Source: an uncultured Bacteroidales bacterium (GTDB lineage: Bacteria; Bacteroidota; Bacteroidia; Bacteroidales; Bacteroidaceae). Taken from it: DNA of 64,000 nucleotides. The translations under genes were made by a program, and so were the position numbers. The DNA lies in the NCBI GenBank assembly GCA_902801325.1, contig CADCHQ010000017.1, positions 124,001-188,000 on the forward strand, written 5' to 3'. Below the pieces are notes generated by a model. It ran no database searches and was not told the origin of the DNA. It saw only the letters and a list, made by a program, of their open reading frames with translations. Positions 51,080 to 60,048 of this stretch are shown piece after piece; the first letter of the stretch is position 1, and every line of letters starts with the position of its first letter.

Positions 51080-51943
51080 CTATTCCATTATCTTTATGCG
51101 GATGTTGCGATACCAAACATCGTCACCATGGTCTTGTAGACCGATGTAACCTTCATGGTTCTCGCCACCCATATTGTTCAGAAGATTAAAGGCGTAGGGG
51201 AAATCACCACCTTCAGCAAACTTGCTGTTCTGCAACATCTCGGTCCACTTCGGTGTCCAGAGGTGATACTCGAGTACGTTCGAACCATTCTGACCATGAA
51301 CGACTGTACCCTTATATACCATAATTTTAGCCTGATTCCACTCGCCTGCGGGATTGGCATTCTGAGGTTTAGCAGGAATCATGTCATAAAGTGAAGCAGC
51401 CTGACGATTGCCATCAACTCCCAGCTGTGCATCGGGATGACGAGCGTTGTCGAGCACTTGATATTCACTGCATGATTGCCAGATAGGCAGGTATTCCTTG
51501 CCTTCGGCGTCCTTTACCTCTTGTGCAAGATAGAAGATGCCTGAATTACCGCCTTCGGAAATCTTATATTCCAATTGCAACTCGAAGTTCTGGAACTTAT
51601 GGGCAAAGATAAGGTCACCTCCACCTTCTACCTGTGCCTCACCTGTACCAGACCCCTTGAGATGAATTGCACCATCACTCACTTCCCAACTGGTGGGCGG
51701 TACGTCCATACCGTAACCACGCCATCCATCGAGATTCTCCCCATTAAAGAGTACAATAAAGCCTTCTTCGTCAACGGGTAAGGCAGATAATTCCACATTA
51801 GGGCCATCAGCCACAAGAGCTACAAGACTCTCACTCAAAGGCAGTTCGCCAATGCAACTTTTGCAACAATACTTTTCCATGAGGTAGCGGCCGCCGAAAC
51901 CGACGACTGCGCCAAGGATGAACCAAATTATTCCTTTTTTCAT
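51080..51943 (-). CDS. DUF1080 (3-keto-disaccharide hydrolase) protein, membrane-anchored
   Basis: 287 residues. N-terminal membrane segment (GIIWFILGAVVGFGGRYLM), then a DUF1080 jelly roll: FIVLFNGENLDGWRGYG, WEVSDGAIHLKGSG, YKISEGGNSGIFYLAQEV, YQVLDNARHPDAQ, RQAASLYDMIPAKPQN, and a C-terminal GYIGLQDHGDDVWYRNIRI. DUF1080 enzymes cleave or hydrate 3-keto glycosides produced by a Gfo/Idh/MocA dehydrogenase. Its start overlaps the stop of the upstream paralogue by 4 nt (ATGA). Confidence 0.87.
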   Translation of the reverse strand: MKKGIIWFILGAVVGFGGRYLMEKYCCKSCIGELPLSESLVALVADGPNVELSALPVDEEGFIVLFNGENLDGWRGYGMDVPPTSWEVSDGAIHLKGSGTGEAQVEGGGDLIFAHKFQNFELQLEYKISEGGNSGIFYLAQEVKDAEGKEYLPIWQSCSEYQVLDNARHPDAQLGVDGNRQAASLYDMIPAKPQNANPAGEWNQAKIMVYKGTVVHGQNGSNVLEYHLWTPKWTEMLQNSKFAEGGDFPYAFNLLNNMGGENHEGYIGLQDHGDDVWYRNIRIKIME

Positions 51944-52776
51944 AATTCTTTAACTTTAATGTTACGGTACCATACGTCATCGCCATGATCCTGCATACCA
52001 ATGAAGCCCTTGTGCTCAGGTCCGCCACAGTTATTGAGGAGGTCAAAGGCCACTGGCCAAGCCTTCTCACTAAACTTACTTTCTTGCAAGAGTGCTGTCC
52101 ACTCGGGAGTCCACATATCATAGCTAAGCACCTCAACACCATTCTGGAAGTGTTGTACATGACCGTCCTTTACACGTATGCGAACCTTATTCCACTCGCC
52201 CGCAGGCTTTGCATTCTGTGGTTTAGCAGGTATCATATCGTAGAGTGAACTGGCCTGACGGTTGTTATCCTTGCCAAGCTTAGCATCAGGATGGCGTTCG
52301 TTATCAAGCACCTGGCACTCAGGAGCAGAGATGTAGATAGGCTCTACACCTGTACGCTCGGTATTAGCCACTTCGCGAGCCAGATAGAAGATGCCAGAGT
52401 TTCCGCCCTCTGCAATCTTCCATTCCATTTCGAACTCAAAGTTAGGACCGAACTGATGGGCAAAGATGATGTCACCGCCCTCACCCTTAGCCTTACTGTC
52501 GAGGTGGATACTGCCATCCTCTACCTTCCACTTGCTAGGCATATAGCTCTTGCCATAACCACGCCATCCGGCAAAGCTCTGACCATCGAAGATAGTGATA
52601 AAGCCTTTCTTGTCAACAGGAAACTCATGACGGTCCCACAACTCCGGTCCCTGAAAGCCTTGAGAGCAAACGATGGTCACAGTCGACCCCCCTCCCCGCT
52701 CCCCCTTCATGGGGAGTGCGGAATGTACCATACTTACAGAAAAGAGCAGTACTGATAAAACTAAATATTTTTTCAT
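51940..52776 (-). CDS. DUF1080 (3-keto-disaccharide hydrolase) protein, secreted paralogue
   Basis: 278 residues. Signal peptide MKKYLVLSVLLFSVSMVHSA, then the same fold as its neighbour: FITIFDGQSFAGWRGYGKSY, WKVEDGSIHLDSKAKGEGGD, WKIAEGGNSGIFYLAREV, QVLDNERHPDAKLG, and FIGMQDHGDDVWYRNIKVKE. The two paralogues are clearly related but not identical, and differ in anchoring (soluble versus membrane). Residues about 22-30 (LPMKGERGGGST) come from a CCCCGCTCCCCCTTCATGGGG repeat at 52683-52722. Confidence 0.87.
   Translation of the reverse strand: MKKYLVLSVLLFSVSMVHSALPMKGERGGGSTVTIVCSQGFQGPELWDRHEFPVDKKGFITIFDGQSFAGWRGYGKSYMPSKWKVEDGSIHLDSKAKGEGGDIIFAHQFGPNFEFEMEWKIAEGGNSGIFYLAREVANTERTGVEPIYISAPECQVLDNERHPDAKLGKDNNRQASSLYDMIPAKPQNAKPAGEWNKVRIRVKDGHVQHFQNGVEVLSYDMWTPEWTALLQESKFSEKAWPVAFDLLNNCGGPEHKGFIGMQDHGDDVWYRNIKVKEL
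52683..52722. repeat. Palindromic repeat just after the DUF1080 signal peptide
   Basis: CCCCCCTCCCCGCTCCCCCT then TCATGGGGAG, in frame; another copy lies in the next spacer at 52803-52835 (CCCCTCCCCTTTTGGGGGAG). Confidence 0.75.
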
Positions 52777-52838
52777 GATGTACTTTATTTAATGGTTAAA
52801 GAAATCCCCTCCCCTTTTGGGGGAGGAGTGAGGGGACT

Positions 52839-54320
52839 TTATGGCAGTTCGGGCAACTTATAGCCGTTCTGATAAACGGGCTTGATGAGACGTGCTGCAT
52901 ACTCATTCGCATCGATGAGTGTCTTGTCAGCAGAAGTGAACGAAGGATGACCATCATGGATTTCGAAGTTGATGGCATTGGAGACATGTAGCTTGGCGCC
53001 TTCAGGAATGTTGGTGAAGCGCATCTTCTCGCCGTCCCATTTCAGCCACTGGTCGAGCTCTTGCAAGCGCACTGCAGCAACACCCATCACGATGTTCTCG
53101 TTCAGAGGACCAGAGATGGAGAAGTCGGAACTTGCAGGAATACGGCTGTCAGCACTTTCCTTGCAGGCACGCAACCAGTCTTGCTGATGGTTGTCGTTCT
53201 TCACAATACGGCAAAGTTCTGGAACCTTGGGATCGCGACCGCTTACGAGGAAGGGATCATAACCATAGGTTCCTACAACCATTGTATCCTTTGTACCGTA
53301 GAAGATGCAGACACCATTGCCATCAAACTTCTTGCCTTCGGGCATATCGAATGGGATATTGGGACGCAGACCGCCGTCGTACCAAGTAAGTTCACATTCT
53401 GGCAAACCTAACTTGGGCAGATTGTCGCGAGCCGGGAAGCGATAGGTAACCTTCTGGGCAGAAGGACAAGAATCGCTCATCAGCATTGTAGAGCTACCAA
53501 GGATGGCAGAGGGCGAACCTAGTTTCAAACCCGTGAAGGCAACAGCCAAAATATGGTTGGCCATATCACCAAGAGCACCCGAACCAAAGTCCCACCAACC
53601 GCGGAAGTTCCAAGGCGTATAAACCTCATTGTACGGACGCATAGGAGCCGGACCGATAAAGGATTCCCAGTTCATCGTAGAAGGAACAGCCTGTGCCTCC
53701 TTCGGTGCAAGCATACCTTGTGGCCAAATAGGACGGTTAGTGAAGGCCTCAATTTTCTTCACCTCGCCGATCTCACCATTCCACAGCCAGTTGATGGCCT
53801 TGCGCGAACCGGAACTGGAAGCACCTTGGTTGCCCTGCTGGGTAGCCACCTTATACTTGGCAGCAAGCTTTGTAAGCAGACGGCTTTCATAGGCATAAAG
53901 TGTCATGGGTTTTTCAACATAGACATGCTTGCCTGCCATCATGGCCTCAGCAGCTATGATGGCGTGAGTGTGGTCGGCAGTAGCAACCATAACAGCATCG
54001 GCCGACTTCAACATCTCGTCGTACATCTTACGATAGTCACTATACCGCTTGGCATCGGGGTACTTCTCGAAGACGTGCTTGGCATACTTCCAGTCGCAGT
54101 CACAGAGGCCAACGATGTTATCCGTCTTTGCCATTTCGGAAAGGTCAGCAGCACCGCGTCCGCCAATACCGACGCCGAGGATGTTCAGTTTGTCACTGGG
54201 AGCTTTGTGTCCGTGTTTAGCACCCAATACCGTGTTAGGAACGATGTAAGGTGCAACCATTAGGCCAGCCAAAGTAGCAGAGCCCTTTTTGAGAAATTCT
54301 CTTCTTGATACGTCTGACAT
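52839..54320 (-). CDS. Gfo/Idh/MocA-family oxidoreductase with Tat signal
   Basis: 493 residues. The N-terminus MSDVSRREFLKKGSATLAGL is a twin-arginine signal, so the folded, cofactor-bearing enzyme is exported to the periplasm. NAD(P)-fold start LNILGVGIGGRGAADL; the family EKP motif in GKHVYVEKPMTLYAYESRLL; C-terminal substrate domain with WWDFGSGALGDMANHILAVA. In recent work on gut Bacteroidetes such enzymes oxidise C3 of glycosides so that DUF1080 partners can break the bond; that role is inferred from the operon here. It follows the cytoplasmic paralogue by 27 bp. Confidence 0.9.
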   Translation of the reverse strand: MSDVSRREFLKKGSATLAGLMVAPYIVPNTVLGAKHGHKAPSDKLNILGVGIGGRGAADLSEMAKTDNIVGLCDCDWKYAKHVFEKYPDAKRYSDYRKMYDEMLKSADAVMVATADHTHAIIAAEAMMAGKHVYVEKPMTLYAYESRLLTKLAAKYKVATQQGNQGASSSGSRKAINWLWNGEIGEVKKIEAFTNRPIWPQGMLAPKEAQAVPSTMNWESFIGPAPMRPYNEVYTPWNFRGWWDFGSGALGDMANHILAVAFTGLKLGSPSAILGSSTMLMSDSCPSAQKVTYRFPARDNLPKLGLPECELTWYDGGLRPNIPFDMPEGKKFDGNGVCIFYGTKDTMVVGTYGYDPFLVSGRDPKVPELCRIVKNDNHQQDWLRACKESADSRIPASSDFSISGPLNENIVMGVAAVRLQELDQWLKWDGEKMRFTNIPEGAKLHVSNAINFEIHDGHPSFTSADKTLIDANEYAARLIKPVYQNGYKLPELP

Positions 54321-54347
54321 GATGATATTAAATTAAGAGTTAAGAGT

Positions 54348-55430
54348 TTATACATTCTTATTAAGACGAGGCAACAGACCATAACCGTCCTTGAGGTTAC
54401 GGCGGTGTTCCCATATCTTCTCGAGTTCTTCATGCGTCCCGATAGAGGGCAGTTCATTCTTCCGTGCATCGTCCAACATCTTCCAAGCGTACTCCGATGC
54501 TATTGCCGAATCACGGAAGGAGGGCATGCAGATATTGCGCGTCCCTGTACTTATACTTTCTGCCATCAGGCTAATAAGTCTATCGATGTTCTTTCCCCCA
54601 TGCGGATGCTCGATGTGCTTTGTCTCCGTGACACCATGAATATCCACTACTGCCGTCTTGAAGTCATGTGTCATACGACAGAAGCCTTTCGTTCCAATGA
54701 GTTCCACATAAGAGTTGTGCGTCTGGTCCTTGGACAACTGCCCATAGACAAAGCCTTGCGTGATGTCATAAACAATACCATTCTCGAAAGTACCATGCAC
54801 CTGCAACCACCAAGGGTCTTTCCAGTCCCACATGCGTATGCCTTGTGCATGCCAAGTCTTATATTCGCTTTGGGCCAACCATCGGGCCAAGTTCACATAA
54901 TGCATTCCACAATCATGGAACGACGGTCCTTCGCTCTCATGGCCTTCACCGGGCGCCAGTCCTGGGGTCATATGGCAAATGCGAATAATCGCCAGTTCAC
55001 CCAAATCACCACTCTTGACGGCTTCACTCATCGCAGTATGGTACCATGAATTCTGCAAATACATGTTTACAGTGCTCATGATGGACGACTGTTCCACAAG
55101 TCTCACTGCCTCCCATTCGTTCTCAAGCGTGTCGGCAATGGGTTTCTCAGCAAGGATGTGCTTGCCGGTTGCGCATGCTTTCCGAATTTGTTGCAGACGG
55201 GCATCAGCAGTCGTACTCAACACAACAAGCTGAACACGTTTATCATCAAAAATTACTTGGTCGTCCGACACAATCTGTGCTTCGGGAGCCTGCTTATGAG
55301 CAACCTCACGACTCTCTGCATCGTTGTCGCAAATATAAGCCACCTCGAAGGCTTCGTTCCGCTGCAACTCTTTCAGGTAGCAGCGACCCATGCGACCGAA
55401 ACCAATGATTCCTACGGGTATTTTCATCAT
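54348..55430 (-). CDS. Gfo/Idh/MocA-family oxidoreductase, cytoplasmic
   Basis: 360 residues without signal peptide. NAD-binding start KIPVGIIGFGRMGRCYLKEL, the EKP motif in GKHILAEKPIADTLENEWEA, and a C-terminal domain with FHDCGMHYVNLARWLA and HGVTETKHIEHPHGGKNIDR. It may reduce a 3-keto sugar back after uptake, or recycle cofactor, but this is conjecture. Start: ATG at 55430 or 55427 (MMKIPVG); the longer open frame begins with TTG. First gene of the operon, with a promoter 22 bp upstream. Confidence 0.88.
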   Translation of the reverse strand: MMKIPVGIIGFGRMGRCYLKELQRNEAFEVAYICDNDAESREVAHKQAPEAQIVSDDQVIFDDKRVQLVVLSTTADARLQQIRKACATGKHILAEKPIADTLENEWEAVRLVEQSSIMSTVNMYLQNSWYHTAMSEAVKSGDLGELAIIRICHMTPGLAPGEGHESEGPSFHDCGMHYVNLARWLAQSEYKTWHAQGIRMWDWKDPWWLQVHGTFENGIVYDITQGFVYGQLSKDQTHNSYVELIGTKGFCRMTHDFKTAVVDIHGVTETKHIEHPHGGKNIDRLISLMAESISTGTRNICMPSFRDSAIASEYAWKMLDDARKNELPSIGTHEELEKIWEHRRNLKDGYGLLPRLNKNV

Positions 55431-55451
55431 ATTACTTATCAAATGCTCCTT

Positions 55452-55460
55452 GCGAAGGTA
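55452..55460 (-). promoter_or_regulatory. Promoter -7 box of the oxidoreductase/DUF1080 operon
   Basis: TACCTTCGC on the minus strand, a one-base variant of TAnnTTTGC that is also used at 57893. Confidence 0.5.
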
Positions 55461-55635
55461 ATCATAATCTCGGATATAGCCAAGCGATATGCGGCATATG
55501 TCCGTTCATGGTAAGAGAATTATACACTTTTGTCACATTTGCAAAACAATTTCACGCTTGTGTCCTTGCTCGATGCCAGACTTGCGAAGGCTTTCAGGAC
55601 AGAGTGACAAAGCCCCTGCCCTGAGAGTCTAAAAT

Positions 55636-57645
55636 TTACAACGCAACTTCCAACATTACAAAGCTGTAGGGAGCGAGGTCGAGCGACATCTTTCCCTTCA
55701 TCTTTATGCTCTCTGTCTTCGGAGCAATAGGCTGTTGGTCGAAGTTGTTCTCGTCATTGGGCTGACCTTGCAGGGTGGTCTTCGTAGCGCTCTTGATTTT
55801 GCCGAAACGGGAAATATCGATTTGAGCCTTTTGGGCATCGGCAGAGGCATTGCAGAGCTTGACGAAAAGGTGTCGTGTCTTCGCGTTCAGAACAACACTC
55901 TGTCCGTAATGCACATCGGCCTGAGGTTGCTCAACACCCTTCTCATCGCCTTCGAAGTAAACGCAGTCGCCATAATAATACTGACCTGCCGACTGACCAA
56001 ACATTTGCTGCACATAGTAGCTGCAAGTGAGGAAGGGCCGTTCGTTGTCGAAGTAAATCAGGTCGGGATTCCAGTTGGTAGCACCCTTACGGGCAAAGAG
56101 GGGTGCATAAGAAGTCATGCAAACGATATCGCCATTGCGCTCGACATGCAGGAGATAGAGACCTTCGGCCAAAGCATCGATGAGTTTCTTGTCCTTAGCT
56201 GCATACTCACCCAGATAGACCTTAGTCTTACGGTCACGGGGATATTTATCGTACTGGCGGCTGTTGAGGAAATAGCGATTAGGCTCGTAGTAATGCTCGT
56301 CGATGATGGGCATTCCCAGTTCGTCGGCCAACTTCCAACCATTCTCCAAGTCGGGATTGCCGGGATGAGAGCCCGGACCTGCCGTTCCAACGATTACAAT
56401 CTCGGGATGAGCCTTGACGATGCGCTCATACATATACTTAAATCTTTCGATGAATTCGGGCGAAATGCGTTCCTCATTGCCTAAGCCCAAATACTTCAGA
56501 CCAAAGGGTTTCGGGTGTCCGGCATCGGCACGCATCTTTGCCCATTTCGAGGTAGCAGGGTCGCCGTTAGCCCACTCAATGAGGTCAAGTGCATCTTGCA
56601 CCCACTCGTCCATCTGCGACATAGGCACCACGTCCTGTGCTTGGTCCTTCATGCTCCAACCGCCATTCGTTCCCTGACACGATACGCCACAAGGCAGGAT
56701 AGGCAGAGGTTGCATACCCACGTCCTCACAGAACTGGAAATACTCATAATATCCAAGACCCATCGACTGGTGATAGCCCCAAGTGTTCTTCAAGGGACGA
56801 CGTGTCTCCTTCGGCCCTATCGTGGTCTTCCAACGGTAAGTATTCCAGAAGCCATCTCCACCTCCGTGTACGACACAGCCGCCAGGAAAGCGCATGAACT
56901 TAGGATGAAGGTCGGCCAAAGCCTGAGCCAAATCTTTGCGAAGCCCGTGTCCCTTATAAGTGTCCTCAGGCATGAGCGAAACAGCGTCAACATCCAGTTC
57001 GCCTTTGGCAAGAACGAGAATCTGCAACGACGCATTTTGGCAGTCCTCAGCACAAGCAAGCTGTGCACTGAACTTCTGCCAGGCACCTGCCGTAACATTA
57101 AATGTAGTCTCAGCCAGGGCCTTGGGCGACTTACCCCATCCCTGCGGCTGAACCAGTGCCACGCGTACTTCCTTGGCATCACCTTGCACGTTACGGAAGA
57201 AGGCAGAGAAATCATATTTCTGTCCAGCCTTAAGGGAAATACCGTCGAAACCATTGTTCTCCATACCTACACCCGTCCAGCCGTCGTAGTCATAATAATG
57301 TCCTACGCGCTCAATGTACACGCGTATGTAGGTGGGATTATTGGCGTTCAGGGGATGGTCCATGCGAGGTTCTATGCGACCCAATGAGTGACCGGGACGA
57401 ATAAATCGCCAAGCCGTGCCAGGTCCCCATCCGTCTCGTTCAGTGGGATTAAACTCGAACGAGCCGTTCTGTAATAGTTCGGCATACAGACCGCCGTCGG
57501 CCGACGAGGAGATGTCCTCGAAGAAGATACCGATAAGTTCATCACTAATGGCCTTGCCACCCTTGGGTGCCTTCATAGGCTTCTGGGCTTCAACCCCCAT
57601 CGTCAATGTCAACAGGAGGATAACTAATGTTGTGAAACGTTTCAT
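55636..57645 (-). CDS. Alpha-L-arabinofuranosidase, glycoside hydrolase family 51
   Basis: A secreted 669-residue enzyme that removes arabinofuranosyl side chains from arabinan or arabinoxylan. Signal peptide MKRFTTLVILLLTLTMGVEA-Q; N-terminal ISDELIGIFFEDISSSADGG, the GH51 opening; an inserted carbohydrate-binding-like domain (about 80-215); TIM barrel with acid/base E391 (GLGNEERISPEF) and nucleophile E480 (VYLGEYAAKDKK); C-terminal beta sandwich (LDLAPYSFVMLEVAL). A longer frame begins at 57690, but that start lies upstream of the -7 box. It stands alone, upstream of the 3-keto operon on the same strand. Confidence 0.93.
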   Translation of the reverse strand: MKRFTTLVILLLTLTMGVEAQKPMKAPKGGKAISDELIGIFFEDISSSADGGLYAELLQNGSFEFNPTERDGWGPGTAWRFIRPGHSLGRIEPRMDHPLNANNPTYIRVYIERVGHYYDYDGWTGVGMENNGFDGISLKAGQKYDFSAFFRNVQGDAKEVRVALVQPQGWGKSPKALAETTFNVTAGAWQKFSAQLACAEDCQNASLQILVLAKGELDVDAVSLMPEDTYKGHGLRKDLAQALADLHPKFMRFPGGCVVHGGGDGFWNTYRWKTTIGPKETRRPLKNTWGYHQSMGLGYYEYFQFCEDVGMQPLPILPCGVSCQGTNGGWSMKDQAQDVVPMSQMDEWVQDALDLIEWANGDPATSKWAKMRADAGHPKPFGLKYLGLGNEERISPEFIERFKYMYERIVKAHPEIVIVGTAGPGSHPGNPDLENGWKLADELGMPIIDEHYYEPNRYFLNSRQYDKYPRDRKTKVYLGEYAAKDKKLIDALAEGLYLLHVERNGDIVCMTSYAPLFARKGATNWNPDLIYFDNERPFLTCSYYVQQMFGQSAGQYYYGDCVYFEGDEKGVEQPQADVHYGQSVVLNAKTRHLFVKLCNASADAQKAQIDISRFGKIKSATKTTLQGQPNDENNFDQQPIAPKTESIKMKGKMSLDLAPYSFVMLEVAL

Positions 57646-57670
57646 AATCACTATTTTATGTGTTACGACG

Positions 57671-57679
57671 CCAAAGATA
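57671..57679 (-). promoter_or_regulatory. Promoter -7 box of the GH51 gene
   Basis: TATCTTTGG on the minus strand with a TTG about 20 bp upstream; the leader would be about 20 nt. Confidence 0.65.
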
Positions 57680-57868
57680 ATAAATCTCAATCAAAATAGC
57701 AATGTTACAGCACAAAATATTTCTCATTTGCGTCATAAGTTGTAAAATTATCTACAACTACGAATGACACGCAGAATCATTATATCACTTTTATTCGTTT
57801 ATATCTTTACTTTTTCGTACCTTAAAACTGCGTTTTTAGCTACTTCCGCACGAAAAAGTTCAAATGGA

Positions 57869-57901
57869 TTTGTCTTTTTGCTCGCTTAATCGTACCTTCG
57901 C
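57869..57901 (+). promoter_or_regulatory. Promoter of the AlkZ-related gene
   Basis: TTTG at 57869-57872 and TACCTTCGC at 57893-57901, 20 bp apart. This places the first possible start at 57921. Confidence 0.6.
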
Positions 57902-57920
57902 ATACGAAAAAGCGAGAAAG

Positions 57921-58592
57921 ATGGCACATTTCGAGATACACGACCAGATGGGTATGATGGACCTCATCCAGGAGATTGGGTTCTTGCCCCTGTTAGATAG
58001 CGGGATAGCGGGTTTCTCCGCCGAAGAGATGGCCGACGAAGAATGTCGCTATGTGGTGTTCCCCGATGGTGGCTGGGACTGGCCTCTATGGAAGTGGAAG
58101 GGTCCTATCGTCACGGAGAGTCCCTGTGTCTACGGCAAGTTTTTCGCCGGAAAAGCAGGTTTCGTCAGTCGTTCCTGGTGGCCCGACCTGATAAACTACC
58201 GCCACAGCCGCATGCCTATCCCTGAGGAGGGCACTATTGAGGACATGATATTGCAGACACTCCGGGAGCACGAGAGCCTCATCACCCGTCAGTTGCGTGC
58301 CGAATGTGGTTTCACCGGTCCTAAGATGCGCAGTCGGTTCGACGCATACATCACACGCCTGCAAATGGGGTGCCACATCATCACCGAGGACTTCGTCTAT
58401 CCGCGAGACAAGCACAATAGAGAGTATGGATGGGGATGGTCGTTGCTCACCACGCCAGAAGCCCTTTTGGGACGCGAGGCTTGCCTGTGCGACCGCACTC
58501 CCGAGGAATCATACCAACGCATGCACGCCCACCTTTCCTCCCTCCTTCCCCAAGCCTCTTCAAAGCAAATCGATAAGTTGCTGAAACTATAA
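57921..58592 (+). CDS. AlkZ-related (winged-helix) protein
   Basis: 223 residues, probably cytoplasmic. Features: IHDQMGMMDLIQEIGFLPLL, a tryptophan-rich block (PDGGWDWPLWKWKGPIVTES) and a winged-helix-like segment (TLREHESLITRQLRAECGFT then MRSRFDAYITRLQMGCHIIT). This resembles the small AlkZ/YcaQ-related proteins of Bacteroidetes; AlkZ itself is a DNA glycosylase that opens interstrand crosslinks. The short form has no proven activity and the QxQ catalytic motif was not seen, so a DNA-repair role is only suggestive. The ATG at 57921 (MAHFEIHDQM) is chosen because the longer frame from 57864 crosses the promoter. Confidence 0.6.
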   Translation: MAHFEIHDQMGMMDLIQEIGFLPLLDSGIAGFSAEEMADEECRYVVFPDGGWDWPLWKWKGPIVTESPCVYGKFFAGKAGFVSRSWWPDLINYRHSRMPIPEEGTIEDMILQTLREHESLITRQLRAECGFTGPKMRSRFDAYITRLQMGCHIITEDFVYPRDKHNREYGWGWSLLTTPEALLGREACLCDRTPEESYQRMHAHLSSLLPQASSKQIDKLLKL

Positions 58593-58681
58593 TTTCACTT
58601 TTTTTGTCACAAAATGCTTCTTCGATACGTCTGTATAGTTGAGTGCACTCGCAAATCAAGTTTTCATAAACAACTAAGACA

Positions 58682-59128
58682 ATGAAGAAGATATTAATCA
58701 TGACCCTTTTAGTGCTGCTGGGCACCACAGCCTATGCACAGAAGGATGTGTTTCAGAAGTATAAGGGCAAGGACGGAGTGACAACACTTCACGTACCCAA
58801 GTTCCTGATGAGAATAGCCGGGCGAGCCGACAACGAAGCCAAGAAACTGACAGACAAAATCAAAGGCATCCGCATCATGACATGCGAGAACAGCGATATG
58901 GCCAAGAAGATTAAGCAAGAGGCACTTGCCGCCTACCGGAATGAGGGCTACGAGGAGATATTGCGCGTGAAAGAAGACGGCGAACAGATACTTATCTATC
59001 AGCGAACATTGAAGAACGGGAAGAGCAAGTTCGCACTCCTGGCCGAAGACGAGGAACTGGCTATCATCAATGTTTCGGGTCACCTATCGCTAGATGATGT
59101 GAGAGCCATAGAGGATATGTTAGACTAA
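58682..59128 (+). CDS. DUF4252 domain protein, exported (copy 1)
   Basis: 148 residues. Signal peptide MKKILIMTLLVLLGTTAYA-Q; mature part begins KDVFQKYKGKDGVTTLHVPK, the DUF4252 opening, followed by IRIMTCENSDMAKKIKQEAL and IINVSGHLSLDDVRAIEDML. Function unknown. It is the first gene of a four-gene unit with an ECF sigma factor, 8 bp before it. The paralogue at 60049 shares the plan. Exported DUF4252 proteins next to ECF sigma/anti-sigma pairs suggest an envelope sensing or effector role. Confidence 0.85.
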   Translation: MKKILIMTLLVLLGTTAYAQKDVFQKYKGKDGVTTLHVPKFLMRIAGRADNEAKKLTDKIKGIRIMTCENSDMAKKIKQEALAAYRNEGYEEILRVKEDGEQILIYQRTLKNGKSKFALLAEDEELAIINVSGHLSLDDVRAIEDMLD

Positions 59129-59136
59129 CCGAAGGA

Positions 59137-59631
59137 ATGGAGGCAAGTGAGTTTAAGGCAAGGTTCCTGCCCCTAAGCCGAAGGATGTATTGGGCTGCGT
59201 GGCGATTGACGGAGAACCGGGAGGAATCCGAGGACCTAGTGCAGGACGTGTTCCTGAGACTATGGACACAGCGCGACGAACTCCCCGAAATCGAGAATGC
59301 AGAAGCCTATTGCGTGAAGCTCATCCAACGACGGTTCCTCGACCTGCGTCGTAGCAAGCATACCGAAGCCTCATTGCCTCAGGACGTCAGTCTCCTGCCA
59401 TCGGGCGATGACCTTCACCGCGAAGCTGAACTACGCGATCATGCCGAACAGGCCCAACGCCTCATCGACGCATTACCCGAGAACCAACGGCAAGTCATCA
59501 TCCTCCGCGATATTGAGGACAAAACCTACGACGACATTGCCCAAGAGACTGGTCTCACGCAAGTGAACGTACGTACTCTACTGAGTCGCGCCCGAAGGAC
59601 CATAAGAGAGAAGTTTGGGAATCTGAGTTAA
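59137..59631 (+). CDS. RNA polymerase sigma-70 factor, ECF subfamily
   Basis: 164 residues with the two ECF domains only: region 2 (YWAAWRLTENREESEDLVQD, then VFLRLWTQRDELP) and region 4 (LPENQRQVIILRDIEDKTYD then IAQETGLTQVNVRTLLSRAR). It directs transcription in answer to an envelope signal, probably held by the membrane protein encoded next. It begins 8 bp after the first DUF4252 gene. Confidence 0.93.
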   Translation: MEASEFKARFLPLSRRMYWAAWRLTENREESEDLVQDVFLRLWTQRDELPEIENAEAYCVKLIQRRFLDLRRSKHTEASLPQDVSLLPSGDDLHREAELRDHAEQAQRLIDALPENQRQVIILRDIEDKTYDDIAQETGLTQVNVRTLLSRARRTIREKFGNLS

Positions 59632-59648
59632 ACTATGAATTTTGCATT

Positions 59649-60023
59649 ATGAGATTTGTCGAAAGACCCATTGACCGAATGGGAGATAATTATGAATTAA
59701 ATAACATCCTCGACCGCTATCTCCACGCCGAGACCACCGAAGAAGAGGAGAGCAAACTACAAGAGTTCTTCAACCAGAACGCCCCGAATGGACTGGAAGA
59801 ACGCTTAAGCCGACAGATTGATGGCTGGAACCGCGTGGAGAAAACCACACAACGACGAGGACGCACAGTCATGATGCGCTGGATTACTGGTGTGGCAGCC
59901 TCCCTACTCATTCTCTTCGGAATAGCATTCATGGCTTATCGACATACCGAACAACAAGCCGAGCGTGCACTCGTGGCTTTCTCGGAAACACTAAACAAAG
60001 GACTGAGTTTTATTAACAAATGA
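59649..60023 (+). CDS. Probable anti-sigma factor, single-pass membrane protein
   Basis: 124 residues. A helical cytoplasmic part (YELNNILDRYLHAETTEEEE) precedes one membrane helix (WITGVAASLLILFGIAFMAY) and a short external tail. Size, topology and position right after an ECF sigma gene fit an anti-sigma factor, though no zinc-binding HxxxCxxC is present. The start may instead be the ATG at 59679 (MGDNYELNNI), which lacks the upstream basic residues. It is followed by the second DUF4252 gene after 25 bp. Confidence 0.7.
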   Translation: MRFVERPIDRMGDNYELNNILDRYLHAETTEEEESKLQEFFNQNAPNGLEERLSRQIDGWNRVEKTTQRRGRTVMMRWITGVAASLLILFGIAFMAYRHTEQQAERALVAFSETLNKGLSFINK

Positions 60024-60048
60024 CAAAGTAGAATAGATAAATAAGACT

